A stretch of 64,000 bases of DNA from Vitreoscilla filiformis. Lineage in GTDB: Bacteria > Pseudomonadota > Gammaproteobacteria > Burkholderiales > Burkholderiaceae_C. The stretch's first letter is position 1, and the number at the start of each line of letters is the position of its first letter. The stretch lies in assembly GCF_002222655.1 (NCBI RefSeq), contig NZ_CP022423.1, positions 2,232,001-2,296,000 on the forward strand, given 5' to 3'. The notes beneath the pieces are model-generated. The model did not search any database. It worked only from the letters and a program-made list of their open reading frames with translations, and was not told the origin of the DNA. This document shows positions 1 to 8,330 of the stretch, piece by piece. The position numbers were made by a program, and so were the translations under genes.

Positions 1-1
1 T

Positions 2-907
2 GAAAAAAATCAGCAGAAGGCGTCCGTTTCATCGCTGGGGCTTGCGATGATGTACCGGATACCGGGGTTTTACTCCCTGGGTGAGTTGGCACTCAAGCAG
101 CAGCGTCGGGAAAGCAAGCTCGATTTTGTGGAGACGCTATTTGGCCTCATCAAGCAGAGTGATCATGAACAAAGTCGGCGTTCCCGCGTCAGCTTTGGCG
201 ACTTGCGCTTGACGGGAAGCAACACCAAACCATGGGAAGCCCCCAGCGCGTTCAGCCAGCCGACTGTGCTCAACGGTCCCAAGCCAAGCTTCTACCCCAA
301 CTACATCGTCCAAAAGGAGCGTGGTGGCAAGCTGTCCGGGCCAGCGACGACTCTGATGGATTCTTCGGCGAAGCTCCGTGGCTGGAAGCGTTACCCGGTG
401 CATGCACCGGCCAGTGTGAAGGGTGTTCCACCCCCACCAGAAAAAAGCCAAGCCAGTGTGCAAACACAACTTCAACCCCTGCGAGCGGGGCTTTCATTTG
501 CGGGCCGCGTGCGGCTGCACAACGTTACTCGCGAGGAGCTGGGGGCCGTGCTCTGGGCGTTGACGTGGGGAGGGAATTCCGAGCTGCGCCATAGTCTTGG
601 CATGGGAAAACCCTTTGGGCTCGGGCAAGTGAGCGTGAATATCACTCAGTTGAATGTGCGTTCTAACGATACGCCCCAGCTGGGAAATAATGAAATTCGA
701 TCCTACGTGCAAGCATTTGAACGCTGGATGGAAAAAAATGTGCCCGCATGGAAGAGTGTTTTGCATGAGTTGCTAGCCATGGCCAACCCAGCCGCGCCGG
801 GTGTTAGTCAGCTGCGCCCGCTAAAGCTGAATATGGCTGGGAAAAGTGAGTTCAGAGAAGCGAAGCAGAAAAAACTGGCCCTTCAACCGTACTCAGCAAT
901 CCGTTGA
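2..907 (+). CDS. CRISPR-associated RAMP protein, C-terminal part (TIGR03986-like), 5'-truncated by window edge
   Basis: The frame is open to the first base of the window, so this is the C-terminal ~300 residues of a longer protein; the first in-frame ATG, at 47, is internal. The segment GLAMMYRIP followed by FYSLGELALKQQ, and the late glycine-rich stretch LGMGKPFGLGQVSV after a WALTWGG segment, are typical of RAMP-fold Cas proteins, most like the TIGR03986 family of type III loci. Such proteins belong to the backbone of RNA-guided effector complexes. The next gene, a CARF nuclease, begins 28 bp downstream in the same direction, which supports a type III assignment. Cas10 and the other effector subunits would lie to the left, outside the window. 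Family placement is from motif memory. Confidence 0.75.
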   Translation, partial: EKNQQKASVSSLGLAMMYRIPGFYSLGELALKQQRRESKLDFVETLFGLIKQSDHEQSRRSRVSFGDLRLTGSNTKPWEAPSAFSQPTVLNGPKPSFYPNYIVQKERGGKLSGPATTLMDSSAKLRGWKRYPVHAPASVKGVPPPPEKSQASVQTQLQPLRAGLSFAGRVRLHNVTREELGAVLWALTWGGNSELRHSLGMGKPFGLGQVSVNITQLNVRSNDTPQLGNNEIRSYVQAFERWMEKNVPAWKSVLHELLAMANPAAPGVSQLRPLKLNMAGKSEFREAKQKKLALQPYSAIR

Positions 908-935
908 AATACTTTTTTCACTGAAAGGACGAAGC

Positions 936-2069
936 GTGCATAACACATCCAGCACCGTCGTACACGTCTGCATTGCCACCGGGCAAAATGCCGCCAACTT
1001 GATTCCCCTCAAGCAGTTGCAAGCGGCTGAGGTCTTAATTCTACAAACGCCGACCATGCGCGATGCCGCTTCTAATCTGGAAACAGCGCTGCGCCAAGAA
1101 GGCCGTCAGATTCGCCGCCAAGACTTTGACGATCGCAGTCCTTCCACCATTGAGGCCAGTGCGCACCAAGTCGCTGAACAATTGGATGGCCGGCAGGTGA
1201 TTTTGCATGCCACGGGTGGCACCAAATTGATGGTGCTGGCGCTGCGGGATGCTCTGCGTCTGCTGGAAACCGGCAGTGGCAAACTGGACATTGTTTATGC
1301 CGATACCCATCGGCAGCAGCTTGACTGGCTAGGCTCTGATCCTCGTACCGAAGCGATGGCCGATGTGCTCGATCTGCAAGACATGATTCTGGTGCAGGGC
1401 TATCGCATTGAGAGTGATACCCGTCCGGCAGCGGTACAAGCGCGGGCCAGTGCTCGTGCAGCATTAACCCGGGAAATGGGTGATAACGCTGCACGCTACG
1501 GCAAATTCTTCAGTGCATTGGCTGGAATGGCCTGTGCCTCTGTCGGGGGCAATCTGGAGCAGGCTTTTGAGTTTGCACCCGGTGGCATCAACGCCAAACT
1601 TTTGCACCAAGCAGCCAGTCATGGGCTGTTAAGCTGGGAAGGTGACGAGCGACTTACCTTCTCCGATCTGGACGCAGCAAAATACTTTGCGGGAGGGTGG
1701 CTGGAGGAGTTCGTTTTTCTCAAGCTCTCCGGCATGGCCAAACGTGGGCGTTATGGCTGCAATGTGATTGTCAATTCATCCAAAGGCCAAGGCGTCCGCA
1801 ACGAAATTGACGCCATGCTGCTGCACCGCAACCGCGCACTGTTGATCGAATGCAAAACCGGCCAACAAAACAAGGCGCAAGACGCGCTCTATAAACTCGC
1901 ACAGCTGCGCCAATCCTTGGGTGGGAGCGTGGCTGCGGCGCTGTACCTCAGTGCGCAAGCCGTGAGCGAGGATGTCCACAGGCGTGCCAAAGAGTCCAAC
2001 ATCACCATCTTGGCTACTGGTGACGTGAGCCGGCTTGTCCCGTTCCTGAAGGAGTGGCAGGCCAGCTGA
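936..2069 (+). CDS. Card1/Can2-like CARF-domain nuclease (DUF1887), CRISPR ancillary
   Basis: The predicted protein has 377 residues. I chose the GTG at 936 because an AAAGGAC ribosome-binding site lies just upstream; extending to the ATG at 846 would overlap the previous gene by 62 bp. The N-terminal half looks like a CARF sensor with the ligand-loop motif HATGGTKLM. The C-terminal third carries a PD-(D/E)XK nuclease core: NEID near residues 289-292 and ECKTG near 305-309. This matches DUF1887/Card1-type proteins, which are activated by cyclic oligoadenylate made by Cas10 and cut nucleic acids nonspecifically. The ligand (probably cA4) and substrate are inferred from the family. Its place directly after a RAMP gene fits an ancillary immunity role. 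Confidence 0.8.
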   Translation: MHNTSSTVVHVCIATGQNAANLIPLKQLQAAEVLILQTPTMRDAASNLETALRQEGRQIRRQDFDDRSPSTIEASAHQVAEQLDGRQVILHATGGTKLMVLALRDALRLLETGSGKLDIVYADTHRQQLDWLGSDPRTEAMADVLDLQDMILVQGYRIESDTRPAAVQARASARAALTREMGDNAARYGKFFSALAGMACASVGGNLEQAFEFAPGGINAKLLHQAASHGLLSWEGDERLTFSDLDAAKYFAGGWLEEFVFLKLSGMAKRGRYGCNVIVNSSKGQGVRNEIDAMLLHRNRALLIECKTGQQNKAQDALYKLAQLRQSLGGSVAAALYLSAQAVSEDVHRRAKESNITILATGDVSRLVPFLKEWQAS

Positions 2070-2222
2070 TCAAGCCCCATTGGTGCGGAAGCGTGGGTTT
2101 TCGAGTTCACGGGGGGAGAGCTGGCGCGTGAGGGCAAGTCCCTGACTAAACGCTGTGTCCCTAAAGCGGGTTGCCTCAGCCGGGTCATCCCGCCTATCCT
2201 GTCTGTTTCTCGGAGACTTCAT

Positions 2223-3983
2223 ATGCCCCTCATTCGCCAGCCCCTGGGCTGGGCCGCCCTGCTGGCTGTCAGCTTGTTCAGCCCTTGGGCCGCAGCCCAA
2301 GAACAGCCGACCACCCTCACCCTGATCCACATGGGGGACGTCCACGGCCACTTGGTGCCGCGCCCGCACCTGCGCTCAGACGGCAACGGTGCGCTGCAAG
2401 GCGGCTTGGCCCGCATGTACACCCGCATCGAGGCCATCCGCCAAGCCCGGCCTCACCATCTGCTGGTCAACACGGGCGACACGGTGCAAGGCTCCGCCGA
2501 GGCGCTCTACACCCGGGGCCAGGCGCTGGTGGATGTGCTCAACCACTTCAGGATCGACGCCTTTGCGCCGGGCAACTGGGAATTTGTCTACGGCAGCCAG
2601 CGTTTCATTGACCTGTTTGCCGGTCAGCGCCCCTTGGCCCCGTGGAACACCATCGCCGCCAACGTCTATTACGACAGCCCCGACGGCGGGCCGTATGCCG
2701 ACAAACAAGGCCAGCGCGTGCTGCCACCTTACTTGGTGCGGGAGGTCGGTGGCGTCAAGGTCGGCATCCTCGGGCTGACCACCGACCGGGGGCCGCAGGT
2801 GGTGGGGCGCTCCGTCACCAAGGGCTTGCGCTTTCTGAAGAACGGCACCGAAGTGGATGCCCAAGTGCGCACCCTGGTGGCCGAGCTGCGTCAACAGCAC
2901 AAGGTCGATTTGGTGGTGTTGGCGTCGGAAATGGGCATGGCCAACAACATCCGGCTGGCGGAAAGCATCCCGGGCATCGACGTGGTGTTGTCCTCGGACA
3001 TGCACGAGATTGCCACCCAGCCTTATGTGACGCCGACCGGCACGCTGGTCATCGAAGAGGGCCAAGACGGCACCGTGCTGGGCCAGATCGACCTGACGAT
3101 GCGGCACGGCAAGGTCACGGGCTGGAAGCACCAGTTGCATGTGATTGACGAGCGCACGCCCGAGCATCCGCAAATCGCCGCTGCGGTGCGGAAGGTGCGC
3201 AAGAGTTTTGTCAGCGGGCCGGGTTTCACGCAACACGTCAACCCGTTCAACGGCACTCGGTTGCCGCGCCCCATCGACACGGTGGTCGGCCACACCACGG
3301 TGGCGCTGCACCGCAGCAACTTCTCACACGAGGCGATGCCGGCGGTGATCGAGGGTTCGTCCCACGACTTTCTGACCGATGCCTTCCGTGCCCAAACCGG
3401 GGCGGATATTGGTGCGATTCGGGGTTTCCGTTATGGCACGCATGTGGCGCCTGGCCCGATCCGCATGGAGGATTTGTATCACTTCATCCCCATTGGCCCG
3501 CTGATTGCCAAGGGTGAGCTGCAAGGCAAGCAGCTCAAGGGCCAGATTGAGAACGCGGCAGATGGTTCGCTGAATCCCCAGGTGCAGGAGTGGACGGGCG
3601 GCTGGCTGTTCAATTTCTCGGGTGTGGAGATGGATCTGAACCCTTATGCGGCCAAGGGCCAGCGTGCCGCCAACATTCGGGTGTTGGATCGTGCCAGCCA
3701 GCAATGGCAACCTCTGGACCCCGAACGCACGTACAGCTACGCCTCATACCACTACGCGCATGACCCGGATCTGATCAACGTGGTGCCGGTGAAGAACGTG
3801 CAGATTCTCAAGGACGAGCAGGGCCAGCCGCTGGATGGGGTGGAAGTGGTGGTGCGCTACCTGCAATCTCTGCCGAACCAGACCGCCAGCCCGGTGCTGA
3901 ACCGCATCCGCCTGACGCAGCCTCTGCCCAAGCCGATTTCGGCGAGCCCCGAGGTGCAGCCCTGGCGTGGGGCGGGGCGCTGA
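2223..3983 (+). CDS. Secreted 5'-nucleotidase/SoxB-like metallophosphoesterase
   Basis: The protein has 586 residues. A GGAG ribosome-binding site precedes the ATG, and an N-terminal signal peptide ends near AAAQ at about residue 25, so the product should be periplasmic. The metallophosphoesterase motifs are in order: HMGDVHGH (about 36-43), NTGDTVQGSAEAL, GNWEFVYG, and a later SDMHE in place of the usual GHTH. The last third looks like the 5'-nucleotidase C-terminal domain. The GDT.QGSA and GNWEF.YG pattern is closer to SoxB, the thiosulfohydrolase, than to UshA, but no other sox gene is present, so the substrate is open. It lies between the CRISPR effector genes and the array and ends at a strong terminator. 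A link to CRISPR function is not supported. Confidence 0.75.
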   Translation: MPLIRQPLGWAALLAVSLFSPWAAAQEQPTTLTLIHMGDVHGHLVPRPHLRSDGNGALQGGLARMYTRIEAIRQARPHHLLVNTGDTVQGSAEALYTRGQALVDVLNHFRIDAFAPGNWEFVYGSQRFIDLFAGQRPLAPWNTIAANVYYDSPDGGPYADKQGQRVLPPYLVREVGGVKVGILGLTTDRGPQVVGRSVTKGLRFLKNGTEVDAQVRTLVAELRQQHKVDLVVLASEMGMANNIRLAESIPGIDVVLSSDMHEIATQPYVTPTGTLVIEEGQDGTVLGQIDLTMRHGKVTGWKHQLHVIDERTPEHPQIAAAVRKVRKSFVSGPGFTQHVNPFNGTRLPRPIDTVVGHTTVALHRSNFSHEAMPAVIEGSSHDFLTDAFRAQTGADIGAIRGFRYGTHVAPGPIRMEDLYHFIPIGPLIAKGELQGKQLKGQIENAADGSLNPQVQEWTGGWLFNFSGVEMDLNPYAAKGQRAANIRVLDRASQQWQPLDPERTYSYASYHYAHDPDLINVVPVKNVQILKDEQGQPLDGVEVVVRYLQSLPNQTASPVLNRIRLTQPLPKPISASPEVQPWRGAGR

Positions 3984-4032
3984 AGCTGATACCAAAAAGG
4001 CCACACCGACATGGCGGTGTTGGCCTTCGGTC

Positions 4033-4057
4033 AAGGGGGCGCTAGCCCCCTTTTTTT
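4033..4057 (+). terminator. Rho-independent terminator after the metallophosphoesterase gene
   Basis: A perfect stem AAGGGGGC / GCCCCC with loop GCTA runs straight into seven T residues. A second, longer hairpin (3997-4027, AAGGCCACACCG against CGGTGTTGGCCTT) lies just upstream. Together they should stop transcription from the left before it enters the CRISPR array from its trailer end. Confidence 0.85.
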
Positions 4058-4087
4058 CTGCCTGCTCGTCGAGTGGCTGCATAAAAA

Positions 4088-4105
4088 CAGGGAAGCCAGC
4101 TAGAC
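4088..4105 (-). repeat. Truncated, mutated trailer-end CRISPR repeat
   Basis: The 18 bases match the last 18 bases of the array repeat (top-strand orientation) with one change, GCTAGAC for GCCAGAC. The rest of the repeat is absent. It is followed by a normal-length 31-bp spacer (4106-4136) and then the first full repeat. A decayed repeat marks the old, leader-distal end of an array, so this supports a leader on the right. Confidence 0.8.
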
Positions 4106-4136
4106 CTGTTATCGCGGCGGTGCGAGACGTATGCGC

Positions 4137-6445
4137 GTCTTAATCCCTTCAAAGCCAGGGAAGCCAGCCAGACTTTCAATACGCACAGGTCGAAGAGACC
4201 TGGCAAGTCTTAATCCCTTCAAAGCCAGGGAAGCCAGCCAGACGGAAACACCTGTGATGGAGTCACATACATCCAGTCTTAATCCCTTCAAAGCCAGGGA
4301 AGCCAGCCAGACCTGTGTGGGATGAAACCGCTGACCGTTGGCTGTCTTAATCCCTTCAAAGCCAGGGAAGCCAGCCAGACCCTTGCAAGCGAGAAAATGC
4401 CCACGGCATAAGTCTTAATCCCTTCAAAGCCAGGGAAGCCAGCCAGACGAAGATGGATGCAACCATGCATCTGAGCAGCGTGTCTTAATCCCTTCAAAGC
4501 CAGGGAAGCCAGCCAGACAGTGATCAACGACCCGACGATGAATGACATTGGTCTTAATCCCTTCAAAGCCAGGGAAGCCAGCCAGACAGCGCGGCGAGTG
4601 ATCATCGACGCACCCAGTGTCTTAATCCCTTCAAAGCCAGGGAAGCCAGCCAGACGGATCACAGTGCCGCGCAGGCGGCCAGCGACTGTCTTAATCCCTT
4701 CAAAGCCAGGGAAGCCAGCCAGACGGATCACAGTGCCGCGCAGGCGGCCAGCGACTGTCTTAATCCCTTCAAAGCCAGGGAAGCCAGCCAGACGGATCAC
4801 AGTGCCGCGCAGGCGGCCAGCGACTGTCTTAATCCCTTCAAAGCCAGGGAAGCCAGCCAGACTGGCTGACCGGCCCCGGGCGATCGATCATCGAGTCTTA
4901 ATCCCTTCAAAGCCAGGGAAGCCAGCCAGACGAAAAACCGCGAAACAACCCACACCCAGAACCGTCTTAATCCCTTCAAAGCCAGGGAAGCCAGCCAGAC
5001 ATTACACGTTCACGCTGGGCATCAAGGGCTATGTCTTAATCCCTTCAAAGCCAGGGAAGCCAGCCAGACGGAAAACATCGATGCGTTCATGCGTCTGTTC
5101 CGTCTTAATCCCTTCAAAGCCAGGGAAGCCAGCCAGACAAAGACCACCGGCTCATGAACATTCCCGGCGTCTTAATCCCTTCAAAGCCAGGGAAGCCAGC
5201 CAGACCGCGAGTCGGAAGTGGTGGGGTACAACCTCATGTCTTAATCCCTTCAAAGCCAGGGAAGCCAGCCAGACCGCCTTGGAGGAGGCCATCGCGGAGG
5301 CTTTTAGTCTTAATCCCTTCAAAGCCAGGGAAGCCAGCCAGACTACGGTTGCCTATTCCAAAAACAATCGTTTATGTCTTAATCCCTTCAAAGCCAGGGA
5401 AGCCAGCCAGACCCAACTGGCGCGCATGCACGGCAAAGACGTGCTGTCTTAATCCCTTCAAAGCCAGGGAAGCCAGCCAGACGACAGCAAAATTTACGAA
5501 ACCAAGTTCGACTTGTCTTAATCCCTTCAAAGCCAGGGAAGCCAGCCAGACTGCTCCAAGTGCAGTGCAAAACACCACGGTAGCGTCTTAATCCCTTCAA
5601 AGCCAGGGAAGCCAGCCAGACCTCAACGGAGCCAATTATGTCGTCTTTGATAGTCTTAATCCCTTCAAAGCCAGGGAAGCCAGCCAGACGGAGCCCTAGG
5701 TTCAGGGTGTCGGCTTCGGGGTCTTAATCCCTTCAAAGCCAGGGAAGCCAGCCAGACTAAATCGATCGGAACAACGTGCCGTGTGATGAGTCTTAATCCC
5801 TTCAAAGCCAGGGAAGCCAGCCAGACGTGCCGGCGAAACCGGCTACATGGCCGCCCACGTCTTAATCCCTTCAAAGCCAGGGAAGCCAGCCAGACCCACA
5901 GCACCGCGATGGTCATGGGTGATCCGGTGTCTTAATCCCTTCAAAGCCAGGGAAGCCAGCCAGACGGGGAGGACATTCATCATATCCGCGCAGCATTGTC
6001 TTAATCCCTTCAAAGCCAGGGAAGCCAGCCAGACTACTACCGGTATGAGATGTGACCTCATAGCACGTCTTAATCCCTTCAAAGCCAGGGAAGCCAGCCA
6101 GACTGTCACGTGGCCGCACCAACCGAAGCCGAGACGTCTTAATCCCTTCAAAGCCAGGGAAGCCAGCCAGACAGCATTGAAATAGATGATGGCGACATCA
6201 TCAGGTCTTAATCCCTTCAAAGCCAGGGAAGCCAGCCAGACCCGACGCCGCGTGGGAGGCGGCCGGTGGGGCGTCTTAATCCCTTCAAAGCCAGGGAAGC
6301 CAGCCAGCCGCGCAGCATTCGCCAACCCCCATAAAGTGGCGTCTTAATCCCTTCAAAGCCAGGGAAGCCAGCCAGTTGTATCCGAGCAACTCGAAGAATA
6401 TGTCGGGCGTCTTAATCCCTTCAAAGCCAGGGAAGCCAGCCAGAC
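4137..6445 (-). CRISPR. CRISPR array, 34 complete 37-bp repeats, 33 internal spacers
   Basis: Repeats of 37 bp begin (top strand) with GTCTTAATCCC and end with AAGCCAGCCAGAC; spacers are 30-33 bp. I located starts at 4137, 4207, 4276, 4344 and so on every 67-70 bp to 6409. The sense strand is probably minus: cas2 and the leader are at the right, the decayed repeat is at the left, and in that direction the repeat ends ATTAAGAC, resembling the 8-nt 5' tag of type III crRNAs. A short internal palindrome TCCCT/AGGGA could form a small hairpin. All repeats are identical except those at 6273 and 6341, which differ in the last two top-strand bases. Three consecutive spacers are identical. The open frames across the array are by-products of the repeat length. 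Confidence 0.97.
4619..4825. repeat. Three identical repeat-spacer units in tandem within the array
   Basis: The 69-bp unit (37-bp repeat plus 32-bp spacer beginning GGATCACAGTGCCGCGCAGG) occurs three times in a row, with spacers at 4656-4687, 4725-4756 and 4794-4825. Identity of both repeat and spacer points to recombination or slippage within the array, not to three acquisitions. Confidence 0.95.
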
Positions 6446-6579
6446 TTCGTCCGAAAAAACCTTTGTGTGACAAGCACTTGCAAGGGGGCTTGACAAAAAA
6501 TTTTCCGAACGACGAGCTGACTGCGAAAGCACATTTCATGCCAATGGGGTCTGGCTGGCGAGGCGCAGTCTAGCACACC
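6446..6579 (-). promoter_or_regulatory. CRISPR leader between array and cas2
   Basis: These 134 bp between the newest repeat and the cas2 stop codon are locally AT-rich (for example GACAAAAAATTTTCC) and contain no convincing gene. Position beside the adaptation genes and opposite the decayed trailer identifies the leader. The top-strand word GTCTGGCTGGC at 6549-6559 is an 11-bp copy of the repeat terminus, inverted relative to the array repeats. I could not fix a clear -35/-10 pair. Confidence 0.75.
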
Positions 6580-6867
6580 TCAGCGACCTTCTGGCAACCA
6601 CATGCCCTCCGGCACCAACGACCGGCCCAGCCGCACCACCGCATCCGGCCCCGAACACCGGTACGCCCGCAAATCATCATCCTCCGCCGCCAACGCCGCC
6701 AATTCATCCATCAAAATTTTCATCCCCTGCGCACTCTTGCGCACCTCAAATAAACTATATTGCAATGGAATCCCCACCCCCTTTAACCGCTTCAAAATTT
6801 TCGCAGAGCGGCGCGGATCATGAATATCATAACAAACCCACCACACCGCCACATCATGATCCGCCAT
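6580..6867 (-). CDS. cas2: CRISPR-associated protein Cas2
   Basis: The product has 95 residues, the usual size for Cas2. It begins with the ferredoxin-fold strand WWVCYDIHDPRR, including the conserved aspartate after the first strand, followed by ILKRLKGVGIPLQYSLFEV, the typical second strand of Cas2. Cas2 dimers bridge two Cas1 dimers in the spacer integrase complex. A GAGGGGG ribosome-binding site lies upstream, and the gene starts 12 bp after cas1 ends, so the two should be cotranscribed on the minus strand and run directly into the leader. Confidence 0.93.
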   Translation of the reverse strand: MADHDVAVWWVCYDIHDPRRSAKILKRLKGVGIPLQYSLFEVRKSAQGMKILMDELAALAAEDDDLRAYRCSGPDAVVRLGRSLVPEGMWLPEGR

Positions 6868-6879
6868 TTTAAAACCCCC

Positions 6880-7872
6880 TCACCACGGCTCAACCTCATC
6901 CCCAAAACCATCATCAAAAAATAACTCCCCCTCATCCCGCAACTGGCGCGCCAAAATCATGCAGCGTAACCTCAACCACCGCTGCCAAACCGGCAACGCC
7001 TTGAACCACTCGTCATAAAAAATACGCCGCCCCGCCTTCCCCATCAAACACGCACCACCGCCCTCCGGCACCGTAAAGTGCGCCTCCCTCAATAACCGCT
7101 CCCTGAATAATCCAACCACCCAATCATCCACCAACGGCCTCAACGGTTCAATCAAATCACACGCCAAAGATTCACGCCCCACACTGGGCCGATGGTAAAA
7201 CCCCAGCAACGGATCCAACCCCGCCGCCTGCGCCAAACCCACCGCCTCCAAATGCAACATCGTATACCCCAGCGATAACCCGACATTCACCGGGTCACGC
7301 GGCGGGCGCCGATTTCTCCCCTCAAATCCCAACCCCGGCGCTACCACCACCGCCAACCCCGAAAAATAAACCCGCGCCGCTGCACCTTCCAAACCCCGCA
7401 AACTCGCCACATCCCCACCTTGCAGGGCCTGCCGGCGGATGGCCTCCACCCGCGCCACAGCATCCGATAACCGCCGCCGCGCCTCCGGTCGGCGGGATAA
7501 CCATCCCCGCAACACCCGCACCTGTCGCCCCAATTTGGCCACCACCACTTGGCGTGCCCAATCTGCACATGCTGGCCCATTCAACACCCGCTGACTTTGC
7601 GCCAACCGCAAACCCGCATCTCGATGCTGCGGCCCCAGCACCACCGCCACCCGCCGCCCCAAACGCGGACTGAACAGCACCGTGCCCACCCCAGCCTCTG
7701 CCAGCTTGAGCAACACCCCGCTGTCCAATTGCGTGTCCGCCCCCCGGATCACACACCGATTCAGCAACGCCAGCGGCACACTGCCCCGCCGTTCCTCACC
7801 CTCATACACCGCGATCGCTTCCGCATCACAGCGCAAACTCATCCCCGATCGATCCACCAGTAACGTGCTCAT
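6880..7872 (-). CDS. cas1: CRISPR-associated integrase Cas1
   Basis: The protein has 330 residues with the two-domain Cas1 layout: an N-terminal beta domain (about 1-80) and a helical catalytic domain. Metal-binding residues are visible: E162 in RGLEGAAARVYF, H227 in GFYHRPS, and D239 in the block GRESLACDLIEPLRP. This is a complete spacer-acquisition nuclease/integrase. It sits between two Cas2-family genes in one minus-strand operon. The full set of catalytic residues and the intact length suggest the array can still acquire spacers. Confidence 0.95.
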   Translation of the reverse strand: MSTLLVDRSGMSLRCDAEAIAVYEGEERRGSVPLALLNRCVIRGADTQLDSGVLLKLAEAGVGTVLFSPRLGRRVAVVLGPQHRDAGLRLAQSQRVLNGPACADWARQVVVAKLGRQVRVLRGWLSRRPEARRRLSDAVARVEAIRRQALQGGDVASLRGLEGAAARVYFSGLAVVVAPGLGFEGRNRRPPRDPVNVGLSLGYTMLHLEAVGLAQAAGLDPLLGFYHRPSVGRESLACDLIEPLRPLVDDWVVGLFRERLLREAHFTVPEGGGACLMGKAGRRIFYDEWFKALPVWQRWLRLRCMILARQLRDEGELFFDDGFGDEVEPW

Positions 7873-7890
7873 CTCAAACCTCCCGCGTTT

Positions 7891-8190
7891 TTAATCAAAT
7901 CGATACACCGACGGCACATCGTGGGCCGCACCCACCGCCCGGCCACGCAACAGTGGCGTGCTGTGCGCGTCCAGCCGCAGCAACAAAAACTGATCTTCGT
8001 CACCGTCCAGCAACTCAACCACCACCGCCAGCAGCGCCCGCCGCTCCGCTGGTGTCAGCCAGATCACATGGGCCGAGCGCTGACCCAACTCCGCCGCATA
8101 CGCCTGCACGCGCTGCCAAATGCGCTGGCGCCGAGAGGTGTCGCTCACGTCATAGGCCGCCAGATAACCGGTTCGTTTGACTTCGCCCAT
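7891..8190 (-). CDS. Second Cas2-family protein
   Basis: The product has 99 residues. I chose the ATG at 8190 because it follows an AAGGGGGG ribosome-binding site; an upstream extension would only add arginine-rich residues of no recognisable kind. The start GYLAAYDVSDTSRRQRIWQRV matches the first strand and helix of Cas2, with the acidic residue in YDVSD. The middle, AHVIWLTPAERRALL, diverges from the other Cas2. It is the first gene of the Cas2-like / cas1 / cas2 operon, 18 bp before cas1. Whether it forms a heterodimer with Cas2, replaces it or regulates it is unknown. The 140 bp upstream are a divergent promoter region shared with recC. Confidence 0.75.
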   Translation of the reverse strand: MGEVKRTGYLAAYDVSDTSRRQRIWQRVQAYAAELGQRSAHVIWLTPAERRALLAVVVELLDGDEDQFLLLRLDAHSTPLLRGRAVGAAHDVPSVYRFD

Positions 8191-8330
8191 GGCCCCCCTT
8201 TGGTGTGTTGCGCACAGCCTGCCACGCCTCCACCCAGTCAGTGACAGACTGCAAGCTTGCAAGAGGCCATATTCGCCCGGACTGTGACAAAGTGCGCCCC
8301 ATTGCCCAGCCGGTTCACCGACCCATCACC

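Noticed and set aside
846..935. Upstream ATG start for the Card1-like gene
   Set aside because: It would overlap the RAMP gene by 62 bp, and its peptide has no conserved character, while the GTG at 936 has a good ribosome-binding site.
5070..5101. Possible self-targeting spacer against lapB
   Set aside because: Only the 15-mer CATCGATGCGTTCAT (5086-5100) matches lapB at 44744-44758; the flanks do not. A match this short is expected by chance.
4131..6325. Many open frames on both strands with repeats such as LNPFKAREASQT and WLASLALKGLR
   Set aside because: They are translations of the 37-bp CRISPR repeat, open only because repeat plus spacer lacks stops in some frames. There is no ribosome-binding site and no family resemblance.
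4137..6445. Array transcription on the plus strand
   Set aside because: The decayed repeat is at the left, cas2 and the AT-rich leader are at the right, a strong terminator stands just left of the array, and the ATTAAGAC end fits the minus-strand orientation better.
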